From Bacteroides sp. 519 (lineage in GTDB: Bacteria; Bacteroidota; Bacteroidia; Bacteroidales; Bacteroidaceae): a stretch of 33,085 bases of DNA. This document shows, one piece after another, positions 1-8,415 of this stretch (its first letter is position 1; every line of letters starts with the position of its first letter). The position numbers were made by a program, and so were the translations under genes. Location: assembly GCF_010500955.1 (NCBI RefSeq), contig NZ_QVMJ01000029.1, positions 1-33,085 of the forward strand, written 5' to 3'. The notes under the pieces were generated by a model that saw only the letters and a list, made by a program, of their open reading frames with translations, was not told the origin of the DNA and ran no database searches.

Positions 1-1143
1 ATGGCGTTGGAGCGTATGTTTATTACTGGTGTAAGTCCTGTTACGCTCGATGATGTAACATCGGGCTTTAATATTGGTACCAACTATACCACTGCACCAC
101 AGTTCAATAATTTGGTGGGATTCTCGGAAGAGGAATTACGCACCATGCTTGAATACTATCATAGTGAGGGAGTGTTACCAATGACTGTTGACGAAATAGT
201 TGCCGAAATGAAGCCATGGTACGATAATTACTGCTTTGCCAGTCGTAGTTATGGCCGGGAAACAATGTATAACTCGGACATGGTGCTTTATTACCTCAAC
301 TGGTTGATACAATCCGGATTTCCACCCGATGAAATGATTGACAAGAACATCCGTACCGATTATAACAAGCTTCGTTACCTGATAAAGACGAATCGTGAAG
401 TGGATACCAGCTCCAATCTATCTGTTATCCAAGAGATTATAGAAAAGGGATATACCACAGCTGTGCTCAATGATGGCTTCTCGGTTGATGAGATGTTGAA
501 GCCCGATAATTTTAAATCATTGCTTTACTATTTTGGATTGGTAACTATACAGGGTACGGAATTCGGTGATGTTTTGTTGGGTATTCCTAACCACACTGTT
601 CGCGAGCAAATGTACACCTATTTAATAGAGGGTTTAGTTGATGCTGATATATTCTGTCTCGACTTTTACGAGCTGGCCGGTTTAATGAAAAACATGGCTT
701 ACCGTGGCAATTGGAAAGCTGTATTTACCTATATTGGCAGTGAGTTGGAAAAACAAAGCCGTATCCGTCAGTTTATGGATGGCGAAGCCCATGTAAAAAC
801 ATTCTTATTGGCCTATTTGGGGTTGACAAACTATTACCAACTGATGCCCGAATACGAATTGGGCAAAGGATATACCGACTTTTACTTCCGCCCCAACCCT
901 CGATTGGCAGATATAGAATATGCTTACCTGTTGGAAGTGAAATACATGAAGCGCGACGAACCCGAAAGTCGGTTGGAAACCCTGAAAGCAGATGCTCAGG
1001 AGCAATTACTGAGGTATGCATCGGACCAGATAGTAACAAGCACCATTGGCGGTGCAAAGCTGAGGCTGATAACAGTGGTGTTCCGCGGATGGGAGATTGT
1101 AGAGATGGTGGAGACACCAACCCAAACAGATCATTCATTTTGA
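1..1143 (+). CDS. AAA-ATPase-like / PD-(D/E)XK nuclease-like protein, 5' part outside window
   Basis: This is the C-terminal 380 residues of a protein closely similar to the 588-residue protein encoded on the opposite strand at 13459-15225. Residue 1 here aligns with the middle of that paralogue, so the ATG at position 1 is internal and the gene begins upstream of the window. The part seen contains the region after the ATPase core and the C-terminal nuclease-like domain. The nuclease motif residues are visible: Asp in GYTDFYF, the Glu-x-Lys pair in LLEVKY, and a Gln in the following helix (QEQLLRYA). This matches the PDDEXK_9 domain usually fused to AAA-ATPase_like domains in Bacteroidetes. 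The biological role of the family is not established. The gene converges on marC with only 22 bases between stop codons and no obvious terminator hairpin. Family assignment is firm; function is unknown. Confidence 0.9.
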   Translation: MALERMFITGVSPVTLDDVTSGFNIGTNYTTAPQFNNLVGFSEEELRTMLEYYHSEGVLPMTVDEIVAEMKPWYDNYCFASRSYGRETMYNSDMVLYYLNWLIQSGFPPDEMIDKNIRTDYNKLRYLIKTNREVDTSSNLSVIQEIIEKGYTTAVLNDGFSVDEMLKPDNFKSLLYYFGLVTIQGTEFGDVLLGIPNHTVREQMYTYLIEGLVDADIFCLDFYELAGLMKNMAYRGNWKAVFTYIGSELEKQSRIRQFMDGEAHVKTFLLAYLGLTNYYQLMPEYELGKGYTDFYFRPNPRLADIEYAYLLEVKYMKRDEPESRLETLKADAQEQLLRYASDQIVTSTIGGAKLRLITVVFRGWEIVEMVETPTQTDHSF

Positions 1144-1165
1144 TCTTTCGGAACTCAATACAAAT

Positions 1166-1762
1166 CTATTTTTGTAACGACTCTATTAACAATGTGATAT
1201 TAGCCGTAAACAGCCTCACTGCTATGGCAATAAGAATTATTCCAAAGAATTTGCGGATGATATAAATACCTCCTTTGCCCAGCAGTCGCTGAACGCGATC
1301 GGTCATGCTTACCACAACAAACACCCAAATCATATTAAGTACTAGAGCAATGATAATATTTATGCTGGAATATTCGGCACGCAATGAAAGCAATGTAGTA
1401 AAAGAACCTGCTCCTGCCAATAGTGGAAAAACCAGTGGTACAAGTGTAGCTTCTTTTATTGGCCCTTGGTTTTTAAAGATTTCCACATCAAGAAGCATCT
1501 CCAATGCCATCAAGAAAATAACAATAGCACCGGCTACAGCAAAAGATTCAATATCTACATGGAAAAGTTTCAGCATCATATCTCCTGCATAAAAGAAACC
1601 TATCAGCAACATAAAAGAAATGATAGTTGCTTTTGCTGCATCAACTTTTTGCCCACGTTCTTTCAAATTAATAATAATGGGTATGGAACCAATAATATCT
1701 ATTACCGCAAATAGTACGATAAAAGCACTGGTCATTTCCTGAAGGTTAAATTTAGAAAACAT
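1166..1762 (-). CDS. MarC family integral membrane protein
   Basis: A 198-residue, very hydrophobic protein with about six predicted membrane segments, which is the usual size and topology of the MarC/UPF0056 family of inner-membrane proteins. The family's transport substrate is unknown; despite the name, a role in multiple antibiotic resistance is not supported. Visible family-like features are the N-terminal helix with FAVIDIIGSIPI and the central PLVFPLLAGAGS loop. The ATG at 1762 is preceded by a TACCTTTG -7 box on the minus strand at 1786-1793. The gene is divergent from ftsK and convergent with the nuclease-like gene. Confidence 0.9.
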   Translation of the reverse strand: MFSKFNLQEMTSAFIVLFAVIDIIGSIPIIINLKERGQKVDAAKATIISFMLLIGFFYAGDMMLKLFHVDIESFAVAGAIVIFLMALEMLLDVEIFKNQGPIKEATLVPLVFPLLAGAGSFTTLLSLRAEYSSINIIIALVLNMIWVFVVVSMTDRVQRLLGKGGIYIIRKFFGIILIAIAVRLFTANITLLIESLQK

Positions 1763-1785
1763 ATCTTCGAGTTTGTAAGTTACTA

Positions 1786-1793
1786 CAAAGGTA
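1786..1793 (-). promoter_or_regulatory. Bacteroidetes-type -7 box (TACCTTTG) for marC
   Basis: The minus strand reads TACCTTTG, a match to the TAnnTTTG consensus, 23 bases before the marC start codon. No clear TTTG -33 element lies at the expected distance. Confidence 0.45.
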
Positions 1794-1880
1794 GTCTATT
1801 TCCTAACATTTGAGCAGATGTTTGCAATTTGTTTATGATAAATCAACTAGGAAATGAAATAAAATTCGAAATATTTTATC

Positions 1881-1888
1881 TAAGTTTG
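1881..1888 (+). promoter_or_regulatory. Bacteroidetes-type -7 box (TAAGTTTG) for ftsK
   Basis: TAAGTTTG matches TAnnTTTG and lies 30 bases before the ATG at 1919. It sits inside the extended reading frame that opens with TTG at 1829, which supports 1919 as the true start. No convincing -33 element is seen. Confidence 0.5.
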
Positions 1889-1918
1889 CACAAGTATATT
1901 ACAGAGAACTTATCAGTT

Positions 1919-4333
1919 ATGGCAAAGAAAAATTCAGGTAAAGAAAATATAAAACAACAAATCACACCCAATAAGATTTTAAACTTCCTTAAAAGTGACA
2001 CGTTACGGTTTAGTGGAGGATTACTATTGGTGCTTTTTTCGGTTTATCTGCTACTAGCTTTTACCTCCTACTTTTTTACAGGAGCAGCCGACCAAAGTAT
2101 CATTGATGGTGCTACTGAAGAGTTAGGGTTAACAAATAATAAAATCAGGAACTATGCAGGTTCGCGTGGAGCACAACTGGCCAGTTACCTGATTAACGAT
2201 TGTTTTGGACTTGCTTCCTTTCTTATCCCGGCTTTTCTGACGGTATGCGGATTGAAGCTGATGAAAGTTCGTAACTTCCGGATATGGAAATGGTTTATTG
2301 GCTGTTCGTTGCTACTTATCTGGTTCTCACTGTTTCTGGGTTTTGCTTTTAACAATCTTTATGCCGACTCTTTTTTCTACTGGGGCGGACGTCATGGCCA
2401 CAATGTAAGCTCTTGGTTGGTTTCCCAGATAGGAAGTCCCGGAATGTGGCTTCTGTTATTTGCTGCGGCTATTGGTTTCCTTATCTATGTAAGTTCAAAA
2501 ACAATTATATGGATAAGAGATTTATTGCAACTCAAATTCATGAAGAAAAAAGAAGAAGAGGAGGAAGAAGATACCATCGGCGAAGAGAAAAAAGAACTTA
2601 ATCCCGAACCAGAGGAGCAACAACCCGATCCGTTCGAGGATGACTCTTTTGAAGTTCCATTGAAAGAAAAACCGGATTTGATAACTCCGGCAAAACCGGA
2701 AGCCGATCCGGATATGGAAATAACCATCGCTAAGGAAGAGGAACAGGGAGAAGATAATAATATCCCCAACGAACCGCAATTCCAGATCGAAGCCAACGAA
2801 GATGAATCATATCAAGGTCCAGAGTTAGAACCGTATAACCCTAAACTCGATCTGGAGAACTACCGTTTTCCAACAATGGACCTCTTGAAAAGGTACGATA
2901 ACAATGAGCTTACTGTTGATATGGAAGAACAGAAAGCAAATAAAGATCGTATTATCAGTACATTAAGAAGCTTTGGTATTGAAATAAATACAATTAAAGC
3001 AACCGTAGGACCTACAGTTACATTATACGAAATAACTCCTGAACAGGGAGTACGTATTTCAAAGATTAGAGGATTGGAAGACGACATTGCCTTAAGCTTG
3101 TCGGCACTTGGTATCCGTATCATAGCACCCATTCCCGGAAAAGGTACGATTGGTATTGAGGTTCCAAACTCAAATCCTAAGATTGTTGCCATGCAAAGCA
3201 TCATCGGAAGCAAAAAGTTCCAGGAATCAAATTATGATCTGCCAATTGCTTTGGGTAAAACAATTACCAATGAGGTGTTTATGGTAGACTTATGTAAGAT
3301 GCCTCATGTGCTGGTTGCCGGAGCTACCGGCCAGGGTAAATCTGTTGGTTTGAATGCAATTATCACATCTTTATTATATAAAAAGCATCCAGCCGAGCTT
3401 AAATTTGTACTTGTAGACCCTAAGAAAGTAGAATTCAGCATCTATTCAGCTATTGAGAATCATTTTCTGGCCAAGCTACCCGATGGCGAAGAGGCTATTA
3501 TTACCGATGTAACCAAAGTGGTGCAAACACTCAACTCGCTTTGTGTTGAGATGGATTCGAGATACGATTTATTGAAGAAGGCCCATGTGCGCAATGTGAA
3601 AGAGTACAACGAAAAATTCATCAACCGCAGGCTCAATCCCGAAAAAGGACATCGGTTTATGCCTTATATAGTAGTGATTATTGATGAGTTTGGCGACCTT
3701 ATTATGACTGCCGGAAAAGAAGTTGAACTTCCCATTGCACGTATTGCCCAGTTGGCCCGTGCTGTAGGTATTCACATGATTATTGCTACCCAACGCCCAA
3801 CAACCAATATTATTACAGGTACTATTAAAGCCAACTTCCCCGCCCGTGTGGCATTCAGGGTTTCGGCCATGATGGACTCGCGCACAATCCTCGACCGGCC
3901 GGGTGCCAACCAACTTATCGGACGTGGGGATATGTTATTCCTTCAGGGGGCCGACCCGGTTCGTGTTCAATGTGCTTTTGTTGATACCCCCGAAGTGGAA
4001 GATATTGCACGCTACATTTCGCGTCAGCAAAGTTATCCAACAGCCTTCTATTTACCGGAGTATATAAATCCGGATGCAGCAGGTGATGTTGTTGATGTAG
4101 ATATGACTCGTTTAGATCCGTTGTTCGAAGAGGCCGCCCGATTGATTGTTGTACATCAACAGGGATCAACTTCGTTGATTCAACGTAAATTCTCTATCGG
4201 ATACAATCGGGCCGGACGAATTATGGACCAGCTCGAAAAAGCAGGTGTAGTGGGTCCGAGCGAAGGTAGTAAAGCGCGCCAGGTAATGTGTTTGGACGAG
4301 AATGATCTTGAAATGCGATTAAATAGTCTATAA
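1919..4333 (+). CDS. ftsK: FtsK/SpoIIIE DNA translocase
   Basis: An 804-residue cell-division DNA translocase that pumps chromosome ends through the closing septum. From the N-terminus it has about four membrane segments (residues 25-200), an acidic linker rich in Glu, the FtsK alpha domain, the RecA-like motor, and a C-terminal winged-helix gamma domain for binding orientation sequences. Walker A is GATGQGKS at about residues 467-474 and Walker B is VVIIDEFGDL. The frame is open upstream to a TTG at 1829, but the ATG at 1919 begins a typical hydrophilic N-terminus (MAKKNSGKEN) and follows a -7 box, so 1919 is chosen. A lolA-like gene and trxB follow. Length and domain order are normal for Bacteroidetes FtsK. 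Confidence 0.95.
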   Translation: MAKKNSGKENIKQQITPNKILNFLKSDTLRFSGGLLLVLFSVYLLLAFTSYFFTGAADQSIIDGATEELGLTNNKIRNYAGSRGAQLASYLINDCFGLASFLIPAFLTVCGLKLMKVRNFRIWKWFIGCSLLLIWFSLFLGFAFNNLYADSFFYWGGRHGHNVSSWLVSQIGSPGMWLLLFAAAIGFLIYVSSKTIIWIRDLLQLKFMKKKEEEEEEDTIGEEKKELNPEPEEQQPDPFEDDSFEVPLKEKPDLITPAKPEADPDMEITIAKEEEQGEDNNIPNEPQFQIEANEDESYQGPELEPYNPKLDLENYRFPTMDLLKRYDNNELTVDMEEQKANKDRIISTLRSFGIEINTIKATVGPTVTLYEITPEQGVRISKIRGLEDDIALSLSALGIRIIAPIPGKGTIGIEVPNSNPKIVAMQSIIGSKKFQESNYDLPIALGKTITNEVFMVDLCKMPHVLVAGATGQGKSVGLNAIITSLLYKKHPAELKFVLVDPKKVEFSIYSAIENHFLAKLPDGEEAIITDVTKVVQTLNSLCVEMDSRYDLLKKAHVRNVKEYNEKFINRRLNPEKGHRFMPYIVVIIDEFGDLIMTAGKEVELPIARIAQLARAVGIHMIIATQRPTTNIITGTIKANFPARVAFRVSAMMDSRTILDRPGANQLIGRGDMLFLQGADPVRVQCAFVDTPEVEDIARYISRQQSYPTAFYLPEYINPDAAGDVVDVDMTRLDPLFEEAARLIVVHQQGSTSLIQRKFSIGYNRAGRIMDQLEKAGVVGPSEGSKARQVMCLDENDLEMRLNSL

Positions 4334-4336
4334 ATT

Positions 4337-4406
4337 AGTTACGAGTTACAAGTTACGGGTTACAAGTAATCCATAACTCGTAACTTGTAACTCGTAACTT
4401 GTAACT
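4337..4406. repeat. Heptamer-built inverted repeat between ftsK and lolA
   Basis: The left arm is a tandem run of 7-bp units of the type AGTTACG/AGTTACA; the right arm is the complementary run TAACTCG/TAACTTG. The arms meet at about 4370 and can form a hairpin of about 30 bp, with best pairing when shifted by one unit. It starts 4 bases after the ftsK stop and ends 6 bases before the next ATG. Related heptamers occur at 19649-19660 and 29212-29273. Confidence 0.85.
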
Positions 4407-4411
4407 ATAAC

Positions 4412-5047
4412 ATGATGAAAAAGAATATTTTGTTTCTGCTGATAGCATGCATAGCATTCCCGGCCTTTGGGCAGGGAAACTTAAAAGATGTGCTCAATAA
4501 AACGGACGAGGCTTTCAGGAAAGCAGGTGGTATTGAATCGGTATTCTCTATCAAAGTTTTTAGGGATAATGTATTAAATGGTACATCAAAAGGTGTTTTA
4601 AAACTGGATGGAAAGAAGTTCTATCTTGAAACTCCTGAAACACTGACCTGGTTTAACGGTGAAACGCAATGGACATACCTACCTGGTAGTGACGAAGTAA
4701 ATGTTACCATCCCTACCGAAGAGGAATTACAGGAAATTAATCCCTATGCCATTCTTGGAAAACAGAGTAAAGAATACAAATATGCATTAGGGAAAACCAA
4801 AACGTTTCAAGGCAAACAAATAACAGAGATTGTTTTGACTGCTACCCGCAAGGACAGTAATATATCTAAAATAACTGCATACCTCGATGCTGGTTATCTG
4901 CCAGTCTTTATTGTAGCTATACTACAAGATGGTACTCGTAACGAAATCACAGTAAACAATAACAAAACCCAAAAAACATTCGAAGGGTCACTCTTCTCAT
5001 TCGACAAGAAGAAATATCCAACAGCCGAAATTATTGATTTAAGATGA
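4412..5047 (+). CDS. LolA-like outer-membrane lipoprotein carrier protein
   Basis: A 211-residue periplasmic protein with a signal peptide (MMKKNILFLLIACIAFPAF, cleavage near GQG). The mature part resembles the Bacteroidetes LolA family: an N-terminal helix (LKDVLNKTDEAFRKAGG), successive beta strands including KGVLKLDGKKFYLETPETLTW, and a YLPGSDEVNV segment. LolA proteins ferry lipoproteins from the inner-membrane Lol complex to the outer membrane. The order ftsK-lolA-like-trxB is, from memory, common in Bacteroidales. The gene is flanked on both sides by short-unit inverted repeats, so its transcript could be separated from its neighbours. The assignment is by overall resemblance; no catalytic residues exist to check. 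Confidence 0.82.
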   Translation: MMKKNILFLLIACIAFPAFGQGNLKDVLNKTDEAFRKAGGIESVFSIKVFRDNVLNGTSKGVLKLDGKKFYLETPETLTWFNGETQWTYLPGSDEVNVTIPTEEELQEINPYAILGKQSKEYKYALGKTKTFQGKQITEIVLTATRKDSNISKITAYLDAGYLPVFIVAILQDGTRNEITVNNNKTQKTFEGSLFSFDKKKYPTAEIIDLR

Positions 5048-5048
5048 T

Positions 5049-5187
5049 TAGTAGCTAGTAGCTAGTAGTTAGTAGCTAGTAGCTAGTAGACCATGCGGCA
5101 TCGCTACTATCTACTATCTACTAACTACTAACTACTAACTACTATCTACTAACTACTATCTACTAACTACTAACTACTAACTACTAA
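5049..5187. repeat. Heptamer-built inverted repeat between lolA-like gene and trxB
   Basis: The left arm (5049-5089) is about six 7-bp units of TAGCTAG type. The right arm (5104-5187) is twelve units of CTACTAT or CTACTAA. The loop at 5090-5103 contains CCATGCGGCATC. The array begins directly after the stop codon and ends 4 bases before the trxB ATG, so any trxB ribosome-binding site must lie within or be replaced by the repeat. Confidence 0.9.
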
Positions 5188-5191
5188 AAAT

Positions 5192-6154
5192 ATGGAAAAT
5201 GAAAAAGTAAGATGCCTTATAATAGGTTCCGGTCCTGCCGGATACACTGCCGCTATATATGCCAGCCGGGCAAACTTGAATCCGGTATTATATGAAGGAT
5301 TGACACCTGGTGGTCAGCTCACAACAACTACCGACATTGAGAACTTCCCCGGTTATCCATCAGGTGTGGCGGGTACACAAATGATGGAAGACCTCCGTCA
5401 GCAAGCCGAACGTTTTGGAGCGGATATTCGTTTCGGAATAGCTACGGCTGCCGATCTGGAAAAGACTCCCTATACAATAACCATCGACGATAAAAAAGTT
5501 ATTGAAGCAGAAACAATTATCATTGCAACCGGCGCCAGTGCCAAATACCTGGGATTACCCGATGAAGACAAATACGCAGGTATGGGAGTTAGTGCGTGTG
5601 CCACTTGTGATGGTTTCTTCTACAGAAAAAAAGTGGTTGCTGTTGTTGGTGGAGGCGATACCGCATGCGAAGAAGCCATTTACCTTGCCGGACTGGCATC
5701 TAAAGTATATATGATTGTGCGAAAATCCTATCTGCGTGCATCACGAATTATGCAAGAGCGCATCAAGCATCACCCCAATATTGAAGTATTGTTTGAGCAC
5801 AATGCTGTAGGCTTGTATGGAGACCCGGGAGTAGAAGGAGTTCACTTGGTAAAAAGACTTGGTGAGGCAGACGAGAGCAAGTATGATTTGCCTATTGACG
5901 GATTCTTCCTGGCTATTGGTCACCATCCTAATTCGGATGTTTTTGCCACATACCTTGAAACAGACGAAACGGGATATATCAAAACCATCCCTGGAAGTCC
6001 GCGTACTGAAATACCGGGAGTATTTGCTGCCGGCGATGTTGCCGACCCGGTTTACCGGCAGGCCATTACTGCAGCAGCAACCGGCTGTCAGGCTGCCATC
6101 GAAGCAGAAAGATACCTGGCTGAATATGAGTTTAAGCAAGCAATGAAATTATAG
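5192..6154 (+). CDS. trxB: Thioredoxin-disulfide reductase
   Basis: A 320-residue flavoenzyme that uses NADPH to reduce oxidised thioredoxin in the cytoplasm. The FAD-binding motif GSGPAGYTAAIYA is near residue 13. The redox pair is C136-A-T-C139 in CATCDG, the NADPH-binding motif is VVGGGDTACEEA, and the C-terminal FAD motif includes GVFAAGDVAD. Length matches bacterial TrxB (about 320 residues). The ATG at 5192 gives the canonical N-terminus before the FAD motif. No frameshift or missing residue is seen. Confidence 0.97.
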   Translation: MENEKVRCLIIGSGPAGYTAAIYASRANLNPVLYEGLTPGGQLTTTTDIENFPGYPSGVAGTQMMEDLRQQAERFGADIRFGIATAADLEKTPYTITIDDKKVIEAETIIIATGASAKYLGLPDEDKYAGMGVSACATCDGFFYRKKVVAVVGGGDTACEEAIYLAGLASKVYMIVRKSYLRASRIMQERIKHHPNIEVLFEHNAVGLYGDPGVEGVHLVKRLGEADESKYDLPIDGFFLAIGHHPNSDVFATYLETDETGYIKTIPGSPRTEIPGVFAAGDVADPVYRQAITAAATGCQAAIEAERYLAEYEFKQAMKL

Positions 6155-6194
6155 TTCACAAAGTAATTTCAATCGTAAATCGTAAATACCAAAC

Positions 6195-6851
6195 ATGGTC
6201 AGAATCAATTATTTGCCCCAAGACACTAAGTTTCATTTCAGATTGGCAGTGCCTATCAGTTATCAGAATAGGTTAGATTCTGACTTGCGATTCTATAAAA
6301 GCAAAAAAGAATATGCCCCGGTTTTACTTAAGGAAGCTTTAGTAAATGGGGCTTTTCTGGTTCTTTTCTTTGCCTTTTTTGCATGGTTAAATATCAGCAC
6401 TATTAAATGGGCTTTCTTCCTCCCATTTGCTGCTTTATTGGTTTTTCTGTTTGTGTGGATGATCTATCTCAGAAAGGTAAACAGGTTACATAAACAGCCA
6501 CAACAGATATATAACGAAATACTACAGATATTTCAAGGTACGGATATCGAGGATAATACATTAACCGAACAATTTACTTATTGTTTTAAGTTCAGAAAGA
6601 ATGATGTAGATTGTGAGTTTACTTATAATCTTTACCGGAAAGTATACCAGTGGTATATTTACCCTGCTACTACAGAAAATATGGAAGAAAAAGCTGATCG
6701 TTTTCTAGAAGCAGCTAAATGTAAGTGGCTTTATGATACGGATGAAGATGGCTTTTTTCTTGCCTGTACTTTAACCCCCGAAAATTTAAACGAGTTTAAA
6801 GAAATCCTTTCGGCAGAAACAGCATTGGCAAAAGAGATAATGAAGGCGTGA
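6195..6851 (+). CDS. Hypothetical two-TM membrane protein
   Basis: A 218-residue protein that I do not recognise. An N-terminal soluble stretch of about 50 residues is followed by two hydrophobic segments at about residues 52-70 and 75-92, then a soluble C-terminal domain of about 120 residues rich in aromatic and acidic residues. The topology could place both soluble parts in the cytoplasm, with the C-terminal domain resembling small regulatory or YcxB-like domains; this is only an impression. It follows trxB by 40 bases, and just before its start lie two copies of the heptamer ATCGTAA. Its last codons (EIMKA, stop) lie inside the left arm of the following inverted repeat, so the repeat defines its C-terminus. 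Confidence 0.7.
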   Translation: MVRINYLPQDTKFHFRLAVPISYQNRLDSDLRFYKSKKEYAPVLLKEALVNGAFLVLFFAFFAWLNISTIKWAFFLPFAALLVFLFVWMIYLRKVNRLHKQPQQIYNEILQIFQGTDIEDNTLTEQFTYCFKFRKNDVDCEFTYNLYRKVYQWYIYPATTENMEEKADRFLEAAKCKWLYDTDEDGFFLACTLTPENLNEFKEILSAETALAKEIMKA

Positions 6852-6956
6852 AAGCGTGAAGGTGTAAAAGCGCGAAGGCATAAAAGTGTGAAGGCGCGAA
6901 AGGTGAAATGCTTTTCTTTCTCCCTTTCGCGCCTTCGCGCTTTCATGCCTTTACAC
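6842..6956. repeat. Octamer-built inverted repeat spanning both stop codons of convergent genes
   Basis: The left arm (6842-6904) is an 8-bp tandem run of GAAGGCGT, GAAAGCGT, GAAGGTGT and similar units. The right arm (6924-6956) is the complementary run TTTCGCGC, CTTCGCGC, TTTCATGC. The left arm contains the stop codon of the membrane protein and the right arm contains the panD stop (6951-6953). A transcript from either side would form a long hairpin, consistent with a bidirectional terminator. Confidence 0.88.
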
Positions 6957-7301
6957 TACTTTATTTGTCGCCGAATCAGGAAAAACCACTGTTGGTTTAA
7001 AAGATTTAGCTTCTTCAAAATCCATCAGTGCATAAGACATTATAATAACGATATCACCAGGTTGAACTTTACGGGCAGCTGCACCATTTAAACAGATGTT
7101 TCCCGAACCGCGTTCTCCTTTAATAATATAGGTTTCCAGCCTTTCGCCATTGTTGTTATTAACAATCTGCACCTTTTCTCCGGCTATCATATTGGCTGCA
7201 TCCATTAAGTCTTCATCAATAGTTACACTACCGATATAGTTCAGGTTAGCCTCCGTAACACGGACACAATGTAATTTGGATTTGAGCACTTCTATCATCA
7301 T
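6951..7301 (-). CDS. panD: Aspartate 1-decarboxylase
   Basis: A 116-residue pyruvoyl-dependent enzyme that converts L-aspartate to beta-alanine for pantothenate synthesis. The self-cleavage site is Gly24-Ser25 in NYIGSVTID; Ser25 becomes the pyruvoyl group. Other conserved parts are KLHCVRVT at the N-terminus, the NGAAAR segment and the PGDIVIIMSY strand. The start is one of two adjacent ATG codons; using the first puts the cleavage site at the canonical 24/25. It lies 18 bases downstream of panC on the same strand, so the two are very probably co-transcribed. Confidence 0.97.
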   Translation of the reverse strand: MMIEVLKSKLHCVRVTEANLNYIGSVTIDEDLMDAANMIAGEKVQIVNNNNGERLETYIIKGERGSGNICLNGAAARKVQPGDIVIIMSYALMDFEEAKSFKPTVVFPDSATNKVV

Positions 7302-7319
7302 AGAGATATTGCCTTTCTA

Positions 7320-8168
7320 TCAGACTTCTTTATATTTAATATTATCAATCAGCCGCACATCACCACAGAAAACAGCTATACAACCAATAATGAATTCAGA
7401 ATCTTCCCAATTGCTTACTTCTTGTAATGTGTTACCATCAACAATCGAAAAATACTCTAAACGTAATCCCGGCCCTTCATTAATAGCATGCTCAACATAC
7501 TTCTTGGTGTTGGCCAGCGAATTAGCGGTTGCAAAGGTAAGACTTTTAAATAATGTCTGTGAGATTTTTAAAGCATTTTTACGTTCATCTGCCGAAAGAC
7601 GTGTATTTCTGCTACTCATTGCCAAACCATCGTCTTCACGAACAATAGGACACCCAACAACTTCAATGGGATACTTCATCTGCCGGGTCATTTCTCTGAT
7701 AATGGCTAATTGCTGAAAATCCTTTTCGCCAAAATAAGCCCGGGTTGGCTTTACTGCATCAAATAGCTTGCTTACTATTTGGCAAACACCATTAAAATGT
7801 CCGGGACGGAACGAACCTTCCATTACAGTATCTAAAGGAGAGTAACAAAATTCGCGTGTGTCCGGTTCGGGATACATTTCCTGTGCATCGGGAGCAAAAA
7901 CAAAAGAAGTGCCATTCTTCTCTAACAAAGCACAATCAGCCTCCAACGTACGGGGATATTTCAGCAAATCGTTTTTATCATTAAACTGTGTGGGATTCAC
8001 AAAGACACTAACAACTGTTACATCATTGTTGTTAACACTCTCTTTAACCAATGATACATGCCCTTCGTGCAACGCACCCATTGTAGGTACAAATCCAATG
8101 CTTTTTCCATCTTTGCGGAAAGGCTCCAAAGATGATTGTAAATCGGCAATTGTATATATTATCTTCAT
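7320..8168 (-). CDS. panC: Pantoate--beta-alanine ligase (pantothenate synthetase)
   Basis: A 282-residue enzyme that joins pantoate and beta-alanine with ATP to give pantothenate. The nucleotidyltransferase HxGH motif is in FVPTMGALHEGHVSLV. The FVNPTQF segment, the YFGEKDFQQL motif and the SSRNTRLS loop are all present. The open frame extends upstream to 8285, but those 39 residues run through an inverted repeat and do not resemble PanC. The ATG at 8168 (MKIIYTIADLQ) is the expected start. panD follows 18 bases later. Confidence 0.97.
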   Translation of the reverse strand: MKIIYTIADLQSSLEPFRKDGKSIGFVPTMGALHEGHVSLVKESVNNNDVTVVSVFVNPTQFNDKNDLLKYPRTLEADCALLEKNGTSFVFAPDAQEMYPEPDTREFCYSPLDTVMEGSFRPGHFNGVCQIVSKLFDAVKPTRAYFGEKDFQQLAIIREMTRQMKYPIEVVGCPIVREDDGLAMSSRNTRLSADERKNALKISQTLFKSLTFATANSLANTKKYVEHAINEGPGLRLEYFSIVDGNTLQEVSNWEDSEFIIGCIAVFCGDVRLIDNIKYKEV

Positions 8169-8250
8169 ACTAAAAGCTTCGTAATAGATTGATTGTAAAA
8201 CGTTGCAAAATAAACTATTATTTAGCAGATAAAGAAGAAAATATTTAAAT

Positions 8251-8308
8251 AGTTGAGAGTTATAATGCCACATGGTAACTCTCAACTCTCAACTTTCAAC
8301 TCTCAACT
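8251..8308. repeat. Heptamer-built inverted repeat upstream of panC
   Basis: The right arm (8276-8308) is a run of CAACTCT-type 7-bp units. The left arm (8251-8262) is AGTTGAGAGTTA. The loop AATGCCACATGG (8264-8275) read on the minus strand is CCATGTGGCATT, nearly the same as the loop at 5091-5102. It lies between the divergent panC and GT5-like genes, so it is not at a gene end. Confidence 0.85.
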
Positions 8309-8385
8309 ACCGATTAATCAATGGATTAACAATTCATAAGGAATTATAGAAACTGCTAATTTGCTTTAATGCCCGTTTTTTTTTA

Positions 8386-8393
8386 TATCTTTG
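8386..8393 (+). promoter_or_regulatory. Bacteroidetes-type -7 box (TATCTTTG) for GT5-like gene
   Basis: TATCTTTG lies 22 bases before the ATG at 8416. A TTTG at 8360-8363 could be the -33 element, although the 22-base spacer is slightly longer than the usual 19-21. Confidence 0.6.
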
Positions 8394-8415
8394 CAGAATA
8401 TTTACTTAAAATATT

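Noticed and set aside
1829..1918. TTG start for FtsK at 1829
   Set aside because: The extension crosses the -7 box and has no FtsK-like sequence; ATG 1919 is better.
2485..2796. Ser-rich reading frame antisense to the FtsK linker
   Set aside because: It is the shadow of the Glu-rich linker codons on the other strand and has no start signal.
8169..8285. Extended N-terminus for PanC
   Set aside because: The extra 39 codons run through an inverted repeat and do not resemble PanC; the ATG at 8168 gives the canonical start.
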